Positions 27,310-38,300 of a stretch of DNA of 64,000 nucleotides are shown piece by piece; within the stretch, counting starts at the first letter, position 1, and each line of letters begins with the position of its first letter. Under the pieces are notes generated by a model. That model searched no databases. It worked only from the letters and a program-made list of their open reading frames with translations, and was not told the DNA's origin. Source of the DNA: Saccharomycodes ludwigii (lineage: Eukaryota > Ascomycota > Saccharomycetes > Saccharomycodales > Saccharomycodaceae). The stretch is from positions 1,550,001-1,614,000 of the forward strand of contig NC_060203.1 in NCBI RefSeq assembly GCF_020623625.1, in the 5' to 3' direction. Both the position numbers and the translations under genes were made by a program.

Positions 27310-29949
27310 TCATTCTATTTCTTTAATTTTGGATACATTATTATTAGTATTAGGGGAATTTTTAATTTTCTTATATTTCCAAATTCTAGCTTTACAATCT
27401 CCACTACCGGTAGCGAAAACACCATCGTATTCTGGACCCAATGGATGCCCGTTAGCAACAGCAACAGAAATAACAGAGTTCTTATGACCTTGCAACATCA
27501 ACAATGGATTACCATACTTAGTATCCCAGAACAAAACACCACGATCTTTGGAACCCGACAATATATATTCATCACCAGGGGTAGTGGCAACACTTAGAAC
27601 AAAATCTTTATGACCAGTATAAGTGACTTCACAATGTGCACTGTTGGATTTGCCACTATTACCCTCAGAAGCATTGTTAGTATTGCTATTAGCCGATCTT
27701 AAGTTCCATAACTTGATACTACGATCCAAAGATCCAGAAACAACGGATTTACCATCTCTAGTGAAAACAACAGAGTAAACACTATCTTTATGACCGGTAC
27801 CCAATTCGTTTAACGAGTCTAGTCTTTCTACCAGGAACCCAGTGCTACTATCCCAAACTCTGACAGTCCGATCTAACGAACCAGCAGCCACATATTTACC
27901 ATCACCTGGGGATACAGCAACTGTCGTAACTCCATCTTCGATGGAAAGTATCAAAGAACATTGGCCTGTCCTCAAATCCCATATTCTAACTGTGCGATCA
28001 CCAGAACCACTAACCAATTTATCCCCACTGGGGAAATAATCCAAGGAATATATATCCTGTTCGTGGCCTCTCAAAATCATGACAATTTTTTTCGTGGTTA
28101 AATCCCAAATACGAATTAATTTGTCCTCAGCACCAGTGGCTAAAAACTTGCCATCAGGACTGAAACAAACAGAACGGATATATAAATCTGAAGATGATAA
28201 AGAAGTAGCATTCTTCGAAGAATCATCATTATTATCCTTGGTGCTCTCAATATTCTTATTCTCCTCGGCACCACTAGATTCACCAGCACCTGACCCTGTA
28301 ACGCTATTAGGCTTATGTTCATCATTATTTGAACTGTTGGTTCCACTGTTATCTGAGTACAATCTGGCAACCAGATCGCCAGACAACACATCATAAACTT
28401 GTGTGGTCTTATTACAACCAGTGGCTAAATATTTGCCATCGTTACTAAACTTGACACAACAAACAACTGAAGAATGATTCAAACTCTTGTGCAATTCGAC
28501 ATCAATTTCACGAGGCAAAGCAGGGTTGTACAAAATGTAATAATCATTAGTCTGCTTTTTCAAATTAGCTGGAACCAGTTGAGAATCCAAATCTAATAAA
28601 AAGGGAGGGATTGGCTTTGAATGAGTGGCACGCTGGTTTGCAGGAACAACATAATGTTCCTTCAAAGCAGCAGTTGCACCGGTTACTGCGCCGGCAGGAG
28701 AAGAAGGGGTGTTGGCGCTAGTATCTGTCTTTGTAGTAACAGTATCTACAATATTGCCAGTTTCAGCTGACTTGGCATTAGCGGCAGCGCTGTTGTTTGG
28801 TACAACAGAGGTAGTAGTAGTAGTAAGATGCTTTTCTGAAACACTACCTTGATCTGGCCTAGCAGTAGCGATAGCAGTATCGGTAGCAACGGCAGGACTA
28901 GCACTAGGCGTGTTATCCAAAGGTTTAATCTCGGGCTTAGCTGTTGATACCGTATTTGTATTAACATTAGTGATTTGAGATACGTCAGGTGTGGTATTTG
29001 CAGCTGGTGTGGTAGTAACAGGTGATAAATTCTTGTTGGTGTTAGAAATAGAAGGAATAGTCGGAGCAGCTGGATTACCATTAGCTTGTTGTTGTATAGG
29101 AGGAATTGTGGTACCATTATTATTACTATTATTGTTATTAACAGTAGAGTTTAAAGGTTGAATTTGAGGCGGTGCTTGAGTGATATTTTGTTGAGATTGA
29201 ATATTAGGAGCCTGGATTTGCGGTAAAATAGTAGAAGTACCTGGTGTAGAAATATTTGTGGTTGGCGGAGACATATTGTTATTAATCTGTTGTGGTGGTT
29301 GGTGGTGATGTTGTTGCTGTAGTTGTTGATGTTGGTGTTGTTGTTGCTGTTGTTGTTGTTGCTGTTGCAAGTGTTGTTGTTGCTGCAATTGTAACTGTTG
29401 TTGTTGTTGGTGTTGTTGTTGTAGTTGCAGTTGTTGTTGTTGTTGAGCTTGCTGTTGTTGCTGTTGTTGTTGTAACTGCAACTGTTGTTGTTGGAATTGT
29501 AATTGTTGTTGGCCTTGACTTAAAGTAGCAATTTGACGATCTTTCTGATCTATTTCTAATTTCAACCTATTAATTTCTTCCTCATATGCGTCTTTCATTT
29601 TTCTATGAGTTAGTTCTAATTCATAAACGGTGTTTCTAATTTGTTGCATTTCTGCTAATTGTTGATTGACTTTAAAATCGTAGTCTTTTTGATTTTGCAA
29701 TCTATAGGAATTAGCTTCTTGAGAAACATTAGCAAACTCTTGTCTAATACTTTCCAATAAATCATTAATTTTTTTCATATTAACGGCAGTAACATTATTA
29801 GCAGCAACAGCTAAACCAGCTGTTGCAGTGGTGTTATTGTTGGAAGAGGAAACCAACGTCGAACCATTAATGTTTGGGGTACCGATGTTATTGTTATTAT
29901 TATTTGTTAAATTGGGGGTACTTATAGTACCATTATTTAACGGTGACAT
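27310..29949 (-). CDS. TUP1: General transcriptional corepressor Tup1
   Basis: 879 residues from the first ATG (29949); an internal Met57 ([15 protein letters not shown]) would give a start like that of S. cerevisiae, so the first 56 Asn/Thr-rich residues are uncertain. The coiled-coil tetramerisation and Cyc8-binding domain (about 57-140) is nearly identical to the known one ([33 protein letters not shown]). A Gln/His-rich tract (about 145-220) and a long Thr/Asn/Pro-rich linker lead to seven WD40 repeats (about 495-870), with a Ser/Asn-rich insert of about 60 residues between the first two. Known role: the Cyc8-Tup1 corepressor recruited by many repressors. S. cerevisiae Tup1 has 713 residues. 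Order and strand match YCR084C. Confidence 0.96.
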   Translation of the reverse strand: MSPLNNGTISTPNLTNNNNNNIGTPNINGSTLVSSSNNNTTATAGLAVAANNVTAVNMKKINDLLESIRQEFANVSQEANSYRLQNQKDYDFKVNQQLAEMQQIRNTVYELELTHRKMKDAYEEEINRLKLEIDQKDRQIATLSQGQQQLQFQQQQLQLQQQQQQQQAQQQQQLQLQQQHQQQQQLQLQQQQHLQQQQQQQQQQHQHQQLQQQHHHQPPQQINNNMSPPTTNISTPGTSTILPQIQAPNIQSQQNITQAPPQIQPLNSTVNNNNSNNNGTTIPPIQQQANGNPAAPTIPSISNTNKNLSPVTTTPAANTTPDVSQITNVNTNTVSTAKPEIKPLDNTPSASPAVATDTAIATARPDQGSVSEKHLTTTTTSVVPNNSAAANAKSAETGNIVDTVTTKTDTSANTPSSPAGAVTGATAALKEHYVVPANQRATHSKPIPPFLLDLDSQLVPANLKKQTNDYYILYNPALPREIDVELHKSLNHSSVVCCVKFSNDGKYLATGCNKTTQVYDVLSGDLVARLYSDNSGTNSSNNDEHKPNSVTGSGAGESSGAEENKNIESTKDNNDDSSKNATSLSSSDLYIRSVCFSPDGKFLATGAEDKLIRIWDLTTKKIVMILRGHEQDIYSLDYFPSGDKLVSGSGDRTVRIWDLRTGQCSLILSIEDGVTTVAVSPGDGKYVAAGSLDRTVRVWDSSTGFLVERLDSLNELGTGHKDSVYSVVFTRDGKSVVSGSLDRSIKLWNLRSANSNTNNASEGNSGKSNSAHCEVTYTGHKDFVLSVATTPGDEYILSGSKDRGVLFWDTKYGNPLLMLQGHKNSVISVAVANGHPLGPEYDGVFATGSGDCKARIWKYKKIKNSPNTNNNVSKIKEIE

Positions 29950-30339
29950 AATAGACAAAGATACGTATAGATGTAGGATTCTGTTATCCTTTGGCTAACT
30001 GTTTTAGATTTTTTTTTTTTTTTTTGTTTGCCAAAAAAAACTAGACTTGCCTAACTTTGAAATCAAAAAAGAGAAAAGTTCTTTAAAAAGTTTGTGTAAA
30101 CCAAAAAAGAAAAAAGGAAAGAAAGAAAAAAAAATAAAATAAAGAACTTAAAAATGGAAATAAAAAGAGGGAGAAATCTTGAGAAAAAAAAAAATTGTAA
30201 AAAGCGTTTTTTTTTTTTTTTTTTTTTTTGTTTTTTTTAATTTTTTTTAAATTCTTAAAAAATGAAAAATGAAAAATGAAAAAATGAAAAAATGAAAAGT
30301 TTTTAGGGACAAATCCGTATAAAATGACAGGCATTGTTG

Positions 30340-30346
30340 TCACGTG
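30340..30346 (+). promoter_or_regulatory. TCACGTG site (Cbf1/bHLH type)
   Basis: TCACGTG, followed by CCC, lies about 390 bp upstream of TUP1 and 320 bp upstream of CSM1. Confidence 0.4.
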
Positions 30347-30403
30347 CCCAACAGACGTAAATCTGCTTACCGCGGAAGAAAAGATGAAACGATGCCCTAT
30401 TCT

Positions 30404-30415
30404 GATCACGTGATC
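30404..30415. promoter_or_regulatory. 12-bp palindrome GATCACGTGATC
   Basis: A perfect palindrome with TCACGTGA core, 58 bp from the previous TCACGTG in the same divergent promoter. Confidence 0.45.
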
Positions 30416-30454
30416 TAAGCCCTAACGCATAATGATATTTTACTTTTGCTTTTC

Positions 30455-30486
<32 letters not shown>

Positions 30487-30663
30487 TATTTTTGTCTTGT
30501 TATTACGCCATTCTTCCTTTAAATTTTAATCTTTTCTTTTCTCTTTTTCCTTTTTTCCTTTTCCTTTTTTTTTATATCTTTTTTTTGCTTTTCCCCCTTA
30601 CAGATAACAATTAAAGTAGATATTAAGATAAATCTTATAAAAAAAATAGGAATCTCAACAGGT

Positions 30664-31317
30664 ATGAGTCTCGCTCACGCTAATAGCAACAATAATACTA
30701 CTGACTCTAACCAAATAAATGATATAAACGATCATAACGATATATTGTACAAGTATAAACAATCTGTTCAGAAAAGACTAGATTCAGGTGATCTATTAAT
30801 TTCTAAATTAATACACGAAAACACACTATTAAAACAACAGTTGGATAATAAACAACAAGAAATAGATATACTACAGGATAAAATAGTTAAACTAGACGAA
30901 ATATGCCAAAATCTAAATCGTGGTAATTTGAAATGTAAAGAAGATATAGAGATTATTAAAGATTTTTTTGAACACTTGTGTAAAGTGAGAGTACACGAGT
31001 ATAATGAGGATGATCAAGGCCTATGGTTTGATATTAGTCAGGAATGTGGAGTTATTGCAAATAATGATACTCTGATAATGGACTATAAACTAGGTTTTAT
31101 CAAATCATCTGCAAAAAAGAATGAAAAAGATGAACAACCTTCTAATAACACAGAGGTAATTTATATACCCTTATTAAAGCAGCGGTCCTTAAAAGAGTTG
31201 AAGTTATTGCAAGAGCTGTTACCCACATATATGTTTGACACTTTAAGTTTCCCGTTGAAGTCTTTATATCAATTTTTCAATAAATTGAACAAATCGTTGA
31301 ATAAAAAAAAAAAGTGA
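30664..31317 (+). CDS. CSM1: Monopolin subunit Csm1
   Basis: A 217-residue protein (S. cerevisiae 190). A long coiled coil (about 28-95) with heptad pattern (LLISKLIHENTLLKQQLDNK) is followed by a globular domain (about 98-215) ending in a Lys-rich tail. Known role: with Lrs4 it forms the V-shaped monopolin core that clamps sister kinetochores in meiosis I and tethers rDNA repeats. The fold assignment rests on the coiled-coil plus small domain and on gene order: divergent from TUP1, same strand as YCR086W. The stop is only 59 nt from the convergent neighbour's stop. Confidence 0.85.
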   Translation: MSLAHANSNNNTTDSNQINDINDHNDILYKYKQSVQKRLDSGDLLISKLIHENTLLKQQLDNKQQEIDILQDKIVKLDEICQNLNRGNLKCKEDIEIIKDFFEHLCKVRVHEYNEDDQGLWFDISQECGVIANNDTLIMDYKLGFIKSSAKKNEKDEQPSNNTEVIYIPLLKQRSLKELKLLQELLPTYMFDTLSFPLKSLYQFFNKLNKSLNKKKK

Positions 31318-31376
31318 TTTATTATTGTTGCTACGTAATTGTTTATTTCAATCAATTAATTAATTAGATTGATTAT

Positions 31377-31814
31377 TTATTTAAATTCGAATTTCCCATC
31401 CTCGTCGGCTACTAAACATTTCAGTAATTCTTTTTTTTCATCTTTACTTTTGATAGACTTCATAACTTTATATAAAGATTGACCCTTGACTAATTTGGTG
31501 GAAAGTTTATGAACTGATTTATCTGGTTTATTTTCCTCCTGTTTTTTTTTTTCTTCAATTGGTTTTGTCTCTTGTTTCTTGGTGATTTTATTGTTTTTTT
31601 TCTTTTCTTTTTTACCGTTTCCCTTGTATAAACTCTTTTGGTATTTTTCATCCTCTGTTATGCATTGTATATGTTTCGTATAACTTACACCATCATCGAA
31701 TGTTTTGTTACAATCAATGCAAGTATAATAAGCATTAGGACATCTGTAATAATGTTTTTCAGTGGATTTCTTGGGGACAGTTTCATTACAAACTTCGCAA
31801 TTAAATGTAACCAT
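31377..31814 (-). CDS. LYAR-type zinc-finger protein (YCR087C-A ortholog)
   Basis: A 145-residue protein. The N-terminus has two small C2HC-like fingers: FNCEVCNETVPKKSTEKHYYRC (Cys6, Cys9, His21, Cys25) and YTCIDCNKTFDDGVSYTKHIQC, followed by SLYKGNGKK, the usual LYAR-family order. The middle (about 70-110) is Lys/Glu-rich, suited to nucleolar RNA binding, and the C-terminus has KLVKGQSLYKVMKSIKSKDEKKELL. The family's human member LYAR acts in pre-rRNA processing; the yeast protein's role is not established. S. cerevisiae YCR087C-A has 153 residues and the same place and strand. Confidence 0.85.
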   Translation of the reverse strand: MVTFNCEVCNETVPKKSTEKHYYRCPNAYYTCIDCNKTFDDGVSYTKHIQCITEDEKYQKSLYKGNGKKEKKKNNKITKKQETKPIEEKKKQEENKPDKSVHKLSTKLVKGQSLYKVMKSIKSKDEKKELLKCLVADEDGKFEFK

Positions 31815-31904
31815 TGTATTATATTGTCAAGTAATGTATGTGTGGTTAATTATATTTAAGATACTAGAAGTTAAAATTAAAATTTCAATATCATTATAAA
31901 GATT

Positions 31905-31944
<40 letters not shown>

Positions 31945-32574
31945 TTTAGTTTAGTTTATGTGATTTATATAGCCATTGTAAATATTGTATATAATGAACA
32001 TAAAAATAGTGATAAAAAAATAAAAGAAAAAAAAAAAGAAACGTTAATTAATTTTTTATAATTTATGAAAGTTTACAGGTTAAACAAATCCGAAAGTATT
32101 ACGGAAAAGTTATTCTTCGGAAATGGCAGATCTGAGCGTGTAAAATGCACAATTTTTTTTTAATTTTTAATTTTTCCCTTTTTGGTAAAGCCCGCCACCA
32201 CATGCCAACTGCCCCTTTTTTTTTTTTGTTTATTACTCGCAGAATTTTTTTTTTATTTTTAATTTTTATTATGGTTATTTATTTATTTTCCATTTTTGGT
32301 TGTTGTTGTTGGCCATGTTCTTTCAATTCTTTTCGGTTTGTTTGTTGAACAATCTTTAATTACTTTTCCAATTATCTAAACCAATTCAAGCTTTATCTTT
32401 TGTTCAATTATACTTTTTTTTCTTTTTCTTTTTTGATAGATTGTTTCATTTCCCTTTCTCTTTCGTTTTTAAAAAAAAAAAAATCAATCAAGACTAAAAA
32501 CAAAAAGATTTAGAATTAATAAAAAAAAAAAAAAAAAAAAAAAAAAATCAATAGTAAATTATCCCTATCCACCA
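31815..32574. other. Divergent region, LYAR-type gene / ABP1
   Basis: No gene in 760 bases. It has a (TA)15 repeat (31909-31938), TCCGAAAG and TTCGGAAATG words (32093-32121), a GC-rich patch GCCCGCCACCACATGCC (32190-32206) and a 27-base A-tract (32521-32547) just before the ABP1 start. A 67-codon hydrophobic frame at 32145 is composition noise. Confidence 0.6.
31909..31938. repeat. (TA)15 microsatellite
   Basis: Thirty bases of perfect TA repeat upstream of the LYAR-type gene. Confidence 0.85.
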
Positions 32575-34335
32575 ATGGCTTTAGAACCTGTTAAATACGT
32601 CGCCCATTCCCGTGAAATTGAAGAAACTTACTTGAAAGTAGTAAGAGGAGATGACTCAGATACTACGTGGTTAATTCTATCTCCAGATAGTGCCAAAGAG
32701 TATTATCCAGAATTAACTGGTAGCGATTTCTCCGAATTTTTGACTTCCTTTGATGATTCAAAGATTCAGTACGGTTTGGCAAGAGTTAGTCCACCTGGTT
32801 CAGATGTAGAAAAGCTTGTTTTGATTGGTTGGTGTCCTGATTCTGCTCCATTGAAATCTAGAGCATCCTTTGCTGCTAATTTCGGTGAAATTGCTAATAA
32901 TTTGTTAAAGGGTTATCACGTTCAAATCACTGCAAGAGATGAAGATGATTTGAATGAACAAGACATCTTATCTCAAGTTGGCAATGCATCTGGTGCTCGT
33001 TATTCTATTCAACAACCCGGTACTAGCCATAAAACTAGTCCACCTGTTTTTAAGAAGAAAAATCCAGTTCCAACTTCTGTTCCTAAACCAGCTCCAGCTC
33101 CAACTCCTAAACCAGCTCCAACTCCTAAACCAGCTCCAACTCCTAAACCAGCTCCAACTCCTAAACCATCTTCCTTTGCTAAACCACAAAAACCTGCATC
33201 ATTTTCAAAACCAATTGCTAATACTGCCACTGAAGATGAAGAGGATTGGGATGAACCTGAAGTTAAGGAACGTGATTTAAGTAAAACCCCGTTAAAGCCT
33301 ACTGTCGGATCCTCTTGGAAACCAGTTGGTAAAGTCGATTTGCAAAAAGTTATTGCAGAGGAAAATGCTAAGGAAGACCCAAGATTAGTTATTTCCAATA
33401 AAAATGAAAGTGCTCCCGGTACTAAAATTAATCCAAGTAACGATATAGAACAATTAAAACAACAATCTAAACTAAAAAGAGATAAGGAATTGAATGAATT
33501 TCTACAAAAAGAACAACCAAGTACCACTGCTCGTAGTACTCCCACCTCCCAATTACCAACGAAACCTGTTGGCACCGCCAAACCTATTAATACTGAGTCC
33601 GGTATAGATAATGCTGACGAAGAAGATGTCCATGAATTAAGAGCTAAATTTGAAAAATTAGCATCGAAAAGCAATGATGAACCCCAAATTATTGCGCCAA
33701 AGAAAACTATCGCGAATATAGCATCACCCACTACCACAAATGAGGAACCACCAAGAAAAACTGATTTTAAAAAAATTGGTACCGCTTTGCCAGGTATGCA
33801 TACCGAATTACAAGATGAACCAAAAGATGAAGAAGCTGATGATGATTGGGATAATGAGGATGATAACGATGATGTTCCTCCTCCTCCTCCAGCTGCTCCA
33901 AGACCAGTGGCTCCAAAGATTGAAGAGAAAGAGAAAGATTCATCACCTGTCTTGCCAACCAGAAGCTCGGACATTCCAGCTCAAGAACAAGAAGATGATG
34001 AAGCACCACCGGCCTTACCATCTAGAAATGCAAATGATTCTACTCCAGTACCAGAGAAAGTCGAAGAAAAAGAAGAGGAAGAAGAGCCAGCTCCAGCCTT
34101 GCCATCTAGAAATACTCAAGCTGCCCCACCTCCACCTCCTCCTAAAAGAGTTGAGAAAAAGCCAACAGCTACTGCTGAATACGATTATGATGCCGATGAA
34201 AATAACGAACTAACTTTTAAAGAGGGCGATAAGATTGTAAATATTGAATTTGTAGACGAAGATTGGTGGTTAGGTGAATTACAAAATGGGCAAAAGGGAT
34301 TATTTCCAAGCAATTATGTATCTTTAGACAATTGA
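32575..34335 (+). CDS. ABP1: Actin-binding protein Abp1
   Basis: A 586-residue protein (S. cerevisiae 592). An ADF-homology domain (about 7-140) binds F-actin. A Pro/Lys tandem (PKPAPT repeats, about 170-200) follows. Two acidic Trp motifs, EEDWDEPE (about 222) and DDDWDNEDD (about 422), match the Arp2/3-activating acidic segments. Pro-rich stretches (PPPPPAAPRP, PPPPPPKR) precede a C-terminal SH3 domain (531-586) with the ALYDY-type opening AEYDYDADENNELTF, DEDWWLGEL and LFPSNYV. Known role: cortical actin patches, where it activates Arp2/3 and recruits the Ark1 and Prk1 kinases and other partners. ARC35 in this window codes a subunit of its target. Order and strand match YCR088W. Confidence 0.97.
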   Translation: MALEPVKYVAHSREIEETYLKVVRGDDSDTTWLILSPDSAKEYYPELTGSDFSEFLTSFDDSKIQYGLARVSPPGSDVEKLVLIGWCPDSAPLKSRASFAANFGEIANNLLKGYHVQITARDEDDLNEQDILSQVGNASGARYSIQQPGTSHKTSPPVFKKKNPVPTSVPKPAPAPTPKPAPTPKPAPTPKPAPTPKPSSFAKPQKPASFSKPIANTATEDEEDWDEPEVKERDLSKTPLKPTVGSSWKPVGKVDLQKVIAEENAKEDPRLVISNKNESAPGTKINPSNDIEQLKQQSKLKRDKELNEFLQKEQPSTTARSTPTSQLPTKPVGTAKPINTESGIDNADEEDVHELRAKFEKLASKSNDEPQIIAPKKTIANIASPTTTNEEPPRKTDFKKIGTALPGMHTELQDEPKDEEADDDWDNEDDNDDVPPPPPAAPRPVAPKIEEKEKDSSPVLPTRSSDIPAQEQEDDEAPPALPSRNANDSTPVPEKVEEKEEEEEPAPALPSRNTQAAPPPPPPKRVEKKPTATAEYDYDADENNELTFKEGDKIVNIEFVDEDWWLGELQNGQKGLFPSNYVSLDN

Positions 34336-34354
34336 TATTAAGAATTAAAAGAAA

Positions 34355-34365
34355 GGGGGGGGGGG
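34355..34365. repeat. G11 run after ABP1
   Basis: Eleven consecutive G begin 20 nt after the ABP1 stop. Confidence 0.85.
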
Positions 34366-34840
34366 ATAGTATTAGAGGTTACATGAATTATTTATTTTTC
34401 AACTGCCTTTTTTTTTTCTTTTTTTTTTTTTTTTTTTTTTGTACCATTTATAACTTTTATTATTGTCAGAAAAAAAAATATTTAATAATAGAAAAAGTTA
34501 AAATGAACTCTTTTAATAGTGTATATTTATGCAAATACAAACATATATATATGTCTTAGAACTGTGTTGAAAAAGCATTGAGTTTCCTTCATCAAAAATT
34601 TTATTATTGAATATCTTTAGTAGTACTATGTAATTGAGAAATTATTTCAACTGTTTTAAAAACTTTGGAACACTAATTCTTCATAAATGAATTTAGCGTG
34701 GCTTTTTATTGATTTCACCCAATATTTATTGTTTACAAAGTATATAGATGGAGTTTTTTACTAGTAAAGTTAAAAGTAATTGTGAAAAAAGAAAACCATT
34801 ACATAGTATGGTTTCTTTTATTATTATTCTGTTTTAAAAA

Positions 34841-34847
34841 TGTTTCA
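34841..34847 (-). promoter_or_regulatory. Pheromone response element-like word upstream of FIG2
   Basis: TGTTTCA is the reverse complement of TGAAACA, the Ste12 site. It is 510 bp upstream of a mating adhesin whose S. cerevisiae homologs are pheromone-induced. A single copy, so chance is possible. Confidence 0.35.
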
Positions 34848-34926
34848 TAGTTAATGTCTTTTTTATACCAGTTTACTGGGAAAAGTATAAAATTATATAT
34901 ATATATATATTAATAAAACCTCAATT

Positions 34927-34961
<35 letters not shown>

Positions 34962-35356
34962 GTTTAATGTATGGCGCGTCATTAATAAATATTTTTTTTT
35001 TTTATGTTAATAAAATAATACGTACATGTTTAAATTACAAACTGACTTAAAACAAAAGTGACAATGGATTACGATCTAATAAAAGATGTAAAATGAAAGC
35101 TTATTCAAAGTTAAAAACAAACTTTACCAAAACATCGATAAATGATAAAAAGGCAAAAAAGCAAAAAAAAAAATAAAAAAAAAAATAATTAATGAAAAGT
35201 ATTTAAATGACAAAGTTATATTTCATTACCATCATTTTTGTAAAAATTATCTATAGCCATTAATTACTATTCCTTTAAGCTCTAGTATTTTTATTTAAAC
35301 AAAAAAAGATAAGGTAAAAATATACAGTGAAATACTTGATAAAATAAAAAAAATCA

Positions 35357-38300
35357 ATGCGGTTTACTAACTTTAATATTATATTTTTTTGTGCTATTTT
35401 AATTAATTTTGTCAGCTCGTCGCCATACTACACAAATAGTTCTGTTCCGTTATATTCCACTGATTACCCATCTACTTCTTTACAGAAATATACAGCTATT
35501 GATAGTAGAGGTTTAACTACTACACAAACTTCCACTTTTATCTTATCTACTACTTCTTCCAGCCAAAAAAATGGTATTGTAACTATTTATACAACTTGGT
35601 GTCCATTAACTGAAAGTGAAAGTATAGATCAAACTACAACATCATCACAAATACAAGGATCTTCTACTTCAACTGAAACCGGCAAAAGTGAAATTTTGAT
35701 TTCAAGCTACATTACCTCAAAATTAATTACATTTGCTTCTGATTACCATGGTTCTAGCAACTATGTTGACTCTAGTCAAACATATACATCAACGGAGAGT
35801 AATATTGTGGCTACCACGAGTTTTATTTCTTCATTAGAACCTTCTGTCAGTACAAGTTCTACACAATCATATTCCACCACTACTTTTTCATCCAAAAATT
35901 CTGGTAGTGAACATGTTACGGGCACTTCCACATATGTTTGGTCTACAACATCTGTTACAATTGGAAGTACTGTAACTGTATACACTACTTGGTGTCCATT
36001 AACTACTACTATTTCAATCGAATCATGTGCTGATGAAAAATGCCATGAATCTTCTCTTTCTACGAGCTCCGCTATTTCTACCGCTGTATTTCCTACAAGT
36101 TCCGTTGCCTTGAGTTCTACCTCCAGCAATTCTGCTTCCAGCAATTCTGCCTCTAGCAATTCTGCCTCTAGCAATTCTGCTTCTAGCAATTCTGCTTCGA
36201 CTTACACTTTGCCAGTTACCCAATCTACCCAAACTTCTTCTTCAAGCGTTGATATTTCTTCACAAGAAAGTAACACTACACCTGTAATTTCATCTACTAC
36301 TAACGAAAGTAGTGTAACTGATACCAGTAGTGATTCTGCAACTATCTCCACAAGTTCCAAAGAAATATCTTCTTCAGATAGTATTGTTATCACTATATCA
36401 TCTCCTTCTACAAGTTCTACACAATCATATTCCACCACTACTTTTTCATCCAAAAATTCTGGTAGCGAACATGTTACGGGCACTTCCACATATGTTTGGT
36501 CTACAACATCTGTTACAATTGGAAGTACTGTAACTGTATACACTACTTGGTGTCCATTAACTACTACTATTTCAATCGAATCATGTGCTGATGAAAAATG
36601 CCATGAATCTTCTCTTTCTACGAGCTCCGCTATTTCTACCGCTGTATTTCCTACAAGTTCCGTTGCCTTGAGTTCTACCTCCAGCAATTCTGCTTCCAGC
36701 AATTCTGCCTCTAGCAATTCTGCTTCTAGCAATTCTGCTTCTAGCAATTCTGCTTCGACTTACACTTTGCCAGTTACCCAATCTACCCAAACTTCTTCTT
36801 CAAGCGTTGATATTTCTTCACAAGAAAGTAACACTACACCTGTAATTTCATCTACTACTAACGAAAGTAGTGTAACTGATACCAGTAGTGATTCTGCAAC
36901 TATCTCCACAAGTTCCAAAGAAATATCTTCTTCAGATAGTATTGTTATCACTATATCATCTCCTTCTACAAGTTCTACACAATCATATTCCACCACTACT
37001 TTTTCATCCAAAAATTCTGGTAGCGAACATGTTACGGGCACTTCCACATATGTTTGGTCTACAACATCTGTTACAATTGGAAGTACTGTAACTGTATACA
37101 CTACTTGGTGTCCATTAACTACTACTATTTCAATCGAATCATGTGCTGATGAAAAATGCCATGAATCTTCTCTTTCTACGAGCTCCGCTATTTCTACCGC
37201 TGTATTTCCTACAAGTTCCGTTGCCTTGAGTTCTACCTCCAGCAATTCTGCTTCCAGCAATTCTGCCTCTAGCAATTCTGCCTCTAGCAATTCTGCTTCT
37301 AGCAATTCTGCTTCGACTTACACTTTGCCAGTTACCCAATCTACCCAAACTTCTTCTTCAAGCGTTGATATTTCTTCACAAGAAAGTAACACTACACCTG
37401 TAATTTCATCTACTACTAACGAAAGTAGTGTAACTGATACCAGTAGTGATTCTGCAACTATCTCCACAAGTTCCAAAGAAATATCTTCTTCAGATAGTAT
37501 TGTTATCACTATATCATCTCCTTCTACAAGTTCTACACAATCATATTCCACCACTACTTTTTCATCCAAAAATTCTGGTAGCGAACATGTTACGGGCACT
37601 TCCACATATGTTTGGTCTACAACATCTGTTACAATTGGAAGTACTGTAACTGTATACACTACTTGGTGTCCATTAACTACTACTATTTCAATCGAATCAT
37701 GTGCTGATGAAAAATGCCATGAATCTTCTCTTTCTACCAGCTCCGCTATTTCTACCGCTGTATTTCCTACAAGTTCCGTTGCCTTGAGTTCTACCACCAG
37801 CAATTCTGCCTCTAGCAATTCTGCCTCTAGCAATTCTGCTTCTAGCAATTCTGCTTCGACTTACACTTTGCCAGTTACCCAATCTACCCAAACTTCTTCT
37901 TCAAGCGTTGATATTTCTTCACAAGAAAGTAACACTACACCTGTAATTTCATCTACTACTAACGAAAGTAGTGTTACTGATACCAGTAGTGATTCTGCAA
38001 CTATCTCCACAAGTTCCAAAGAAATATCTTCTTCAGATAGTATTGTTATCACTATATCATCTCCTTCTACAAGTTCTACACAATCATATTCCACCACTAC
38101 TTTTTCATCCAAAAATTCTGGTAGCGAACATGTTACGGGCACTTCCACATATGTTTGGTCTACAACATCTGTTACAATTGGAAGTACTGTAACTGTATAC
38201 ACTACTTGGTGTCCATTAACTACTACTATTTCAATCGAATCATGTGCTGATGAAAAATGCCATGAATCTTCTCTTTCTACGAGCTCCGCTATTTCTACCG

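Larger units (their letters stand above)
29950..30663. other. Divergent promoter, TUP1 / CSM1
   Basis: No gene in 714 bases. An AATGAAAA-type repeat (30260-30298) and a TTTTTA repeat (30462-30493) flank a GC-richer core (30333-30426) with two TCACGTG sites and ACCGCGGA (30369-30376). Confidence 0.6.
34336..35356. other. ABP1 3' flank / FIG2 promoter, 1 kb
   Basis: No gene in 1021 bases. It contains a G11 run (34355-34365), a T-tract (34422-34440), a TA repeat near 34894-34910, an A31 tract (34928-34958) and a TGTTTCA pheromone-element match (34841-34847). Large promoters are usual for mating adhesins. Confidence 0.6.

Noticed and set aside
32145-32348. 67-codon hydrophobic frame upstream of ABP1
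   Set aside because: Phe/Leu-rich product of T-rich DNA with no conserved pattern, inside the ABP1 promoter.
34841-34847. Strong pheromone-responsive promoter for the adhesin
   Set aside because: Only one perfect TGAAACA-type word was found in 1 kb, so it is listed as tentative and not claimed as a finding.
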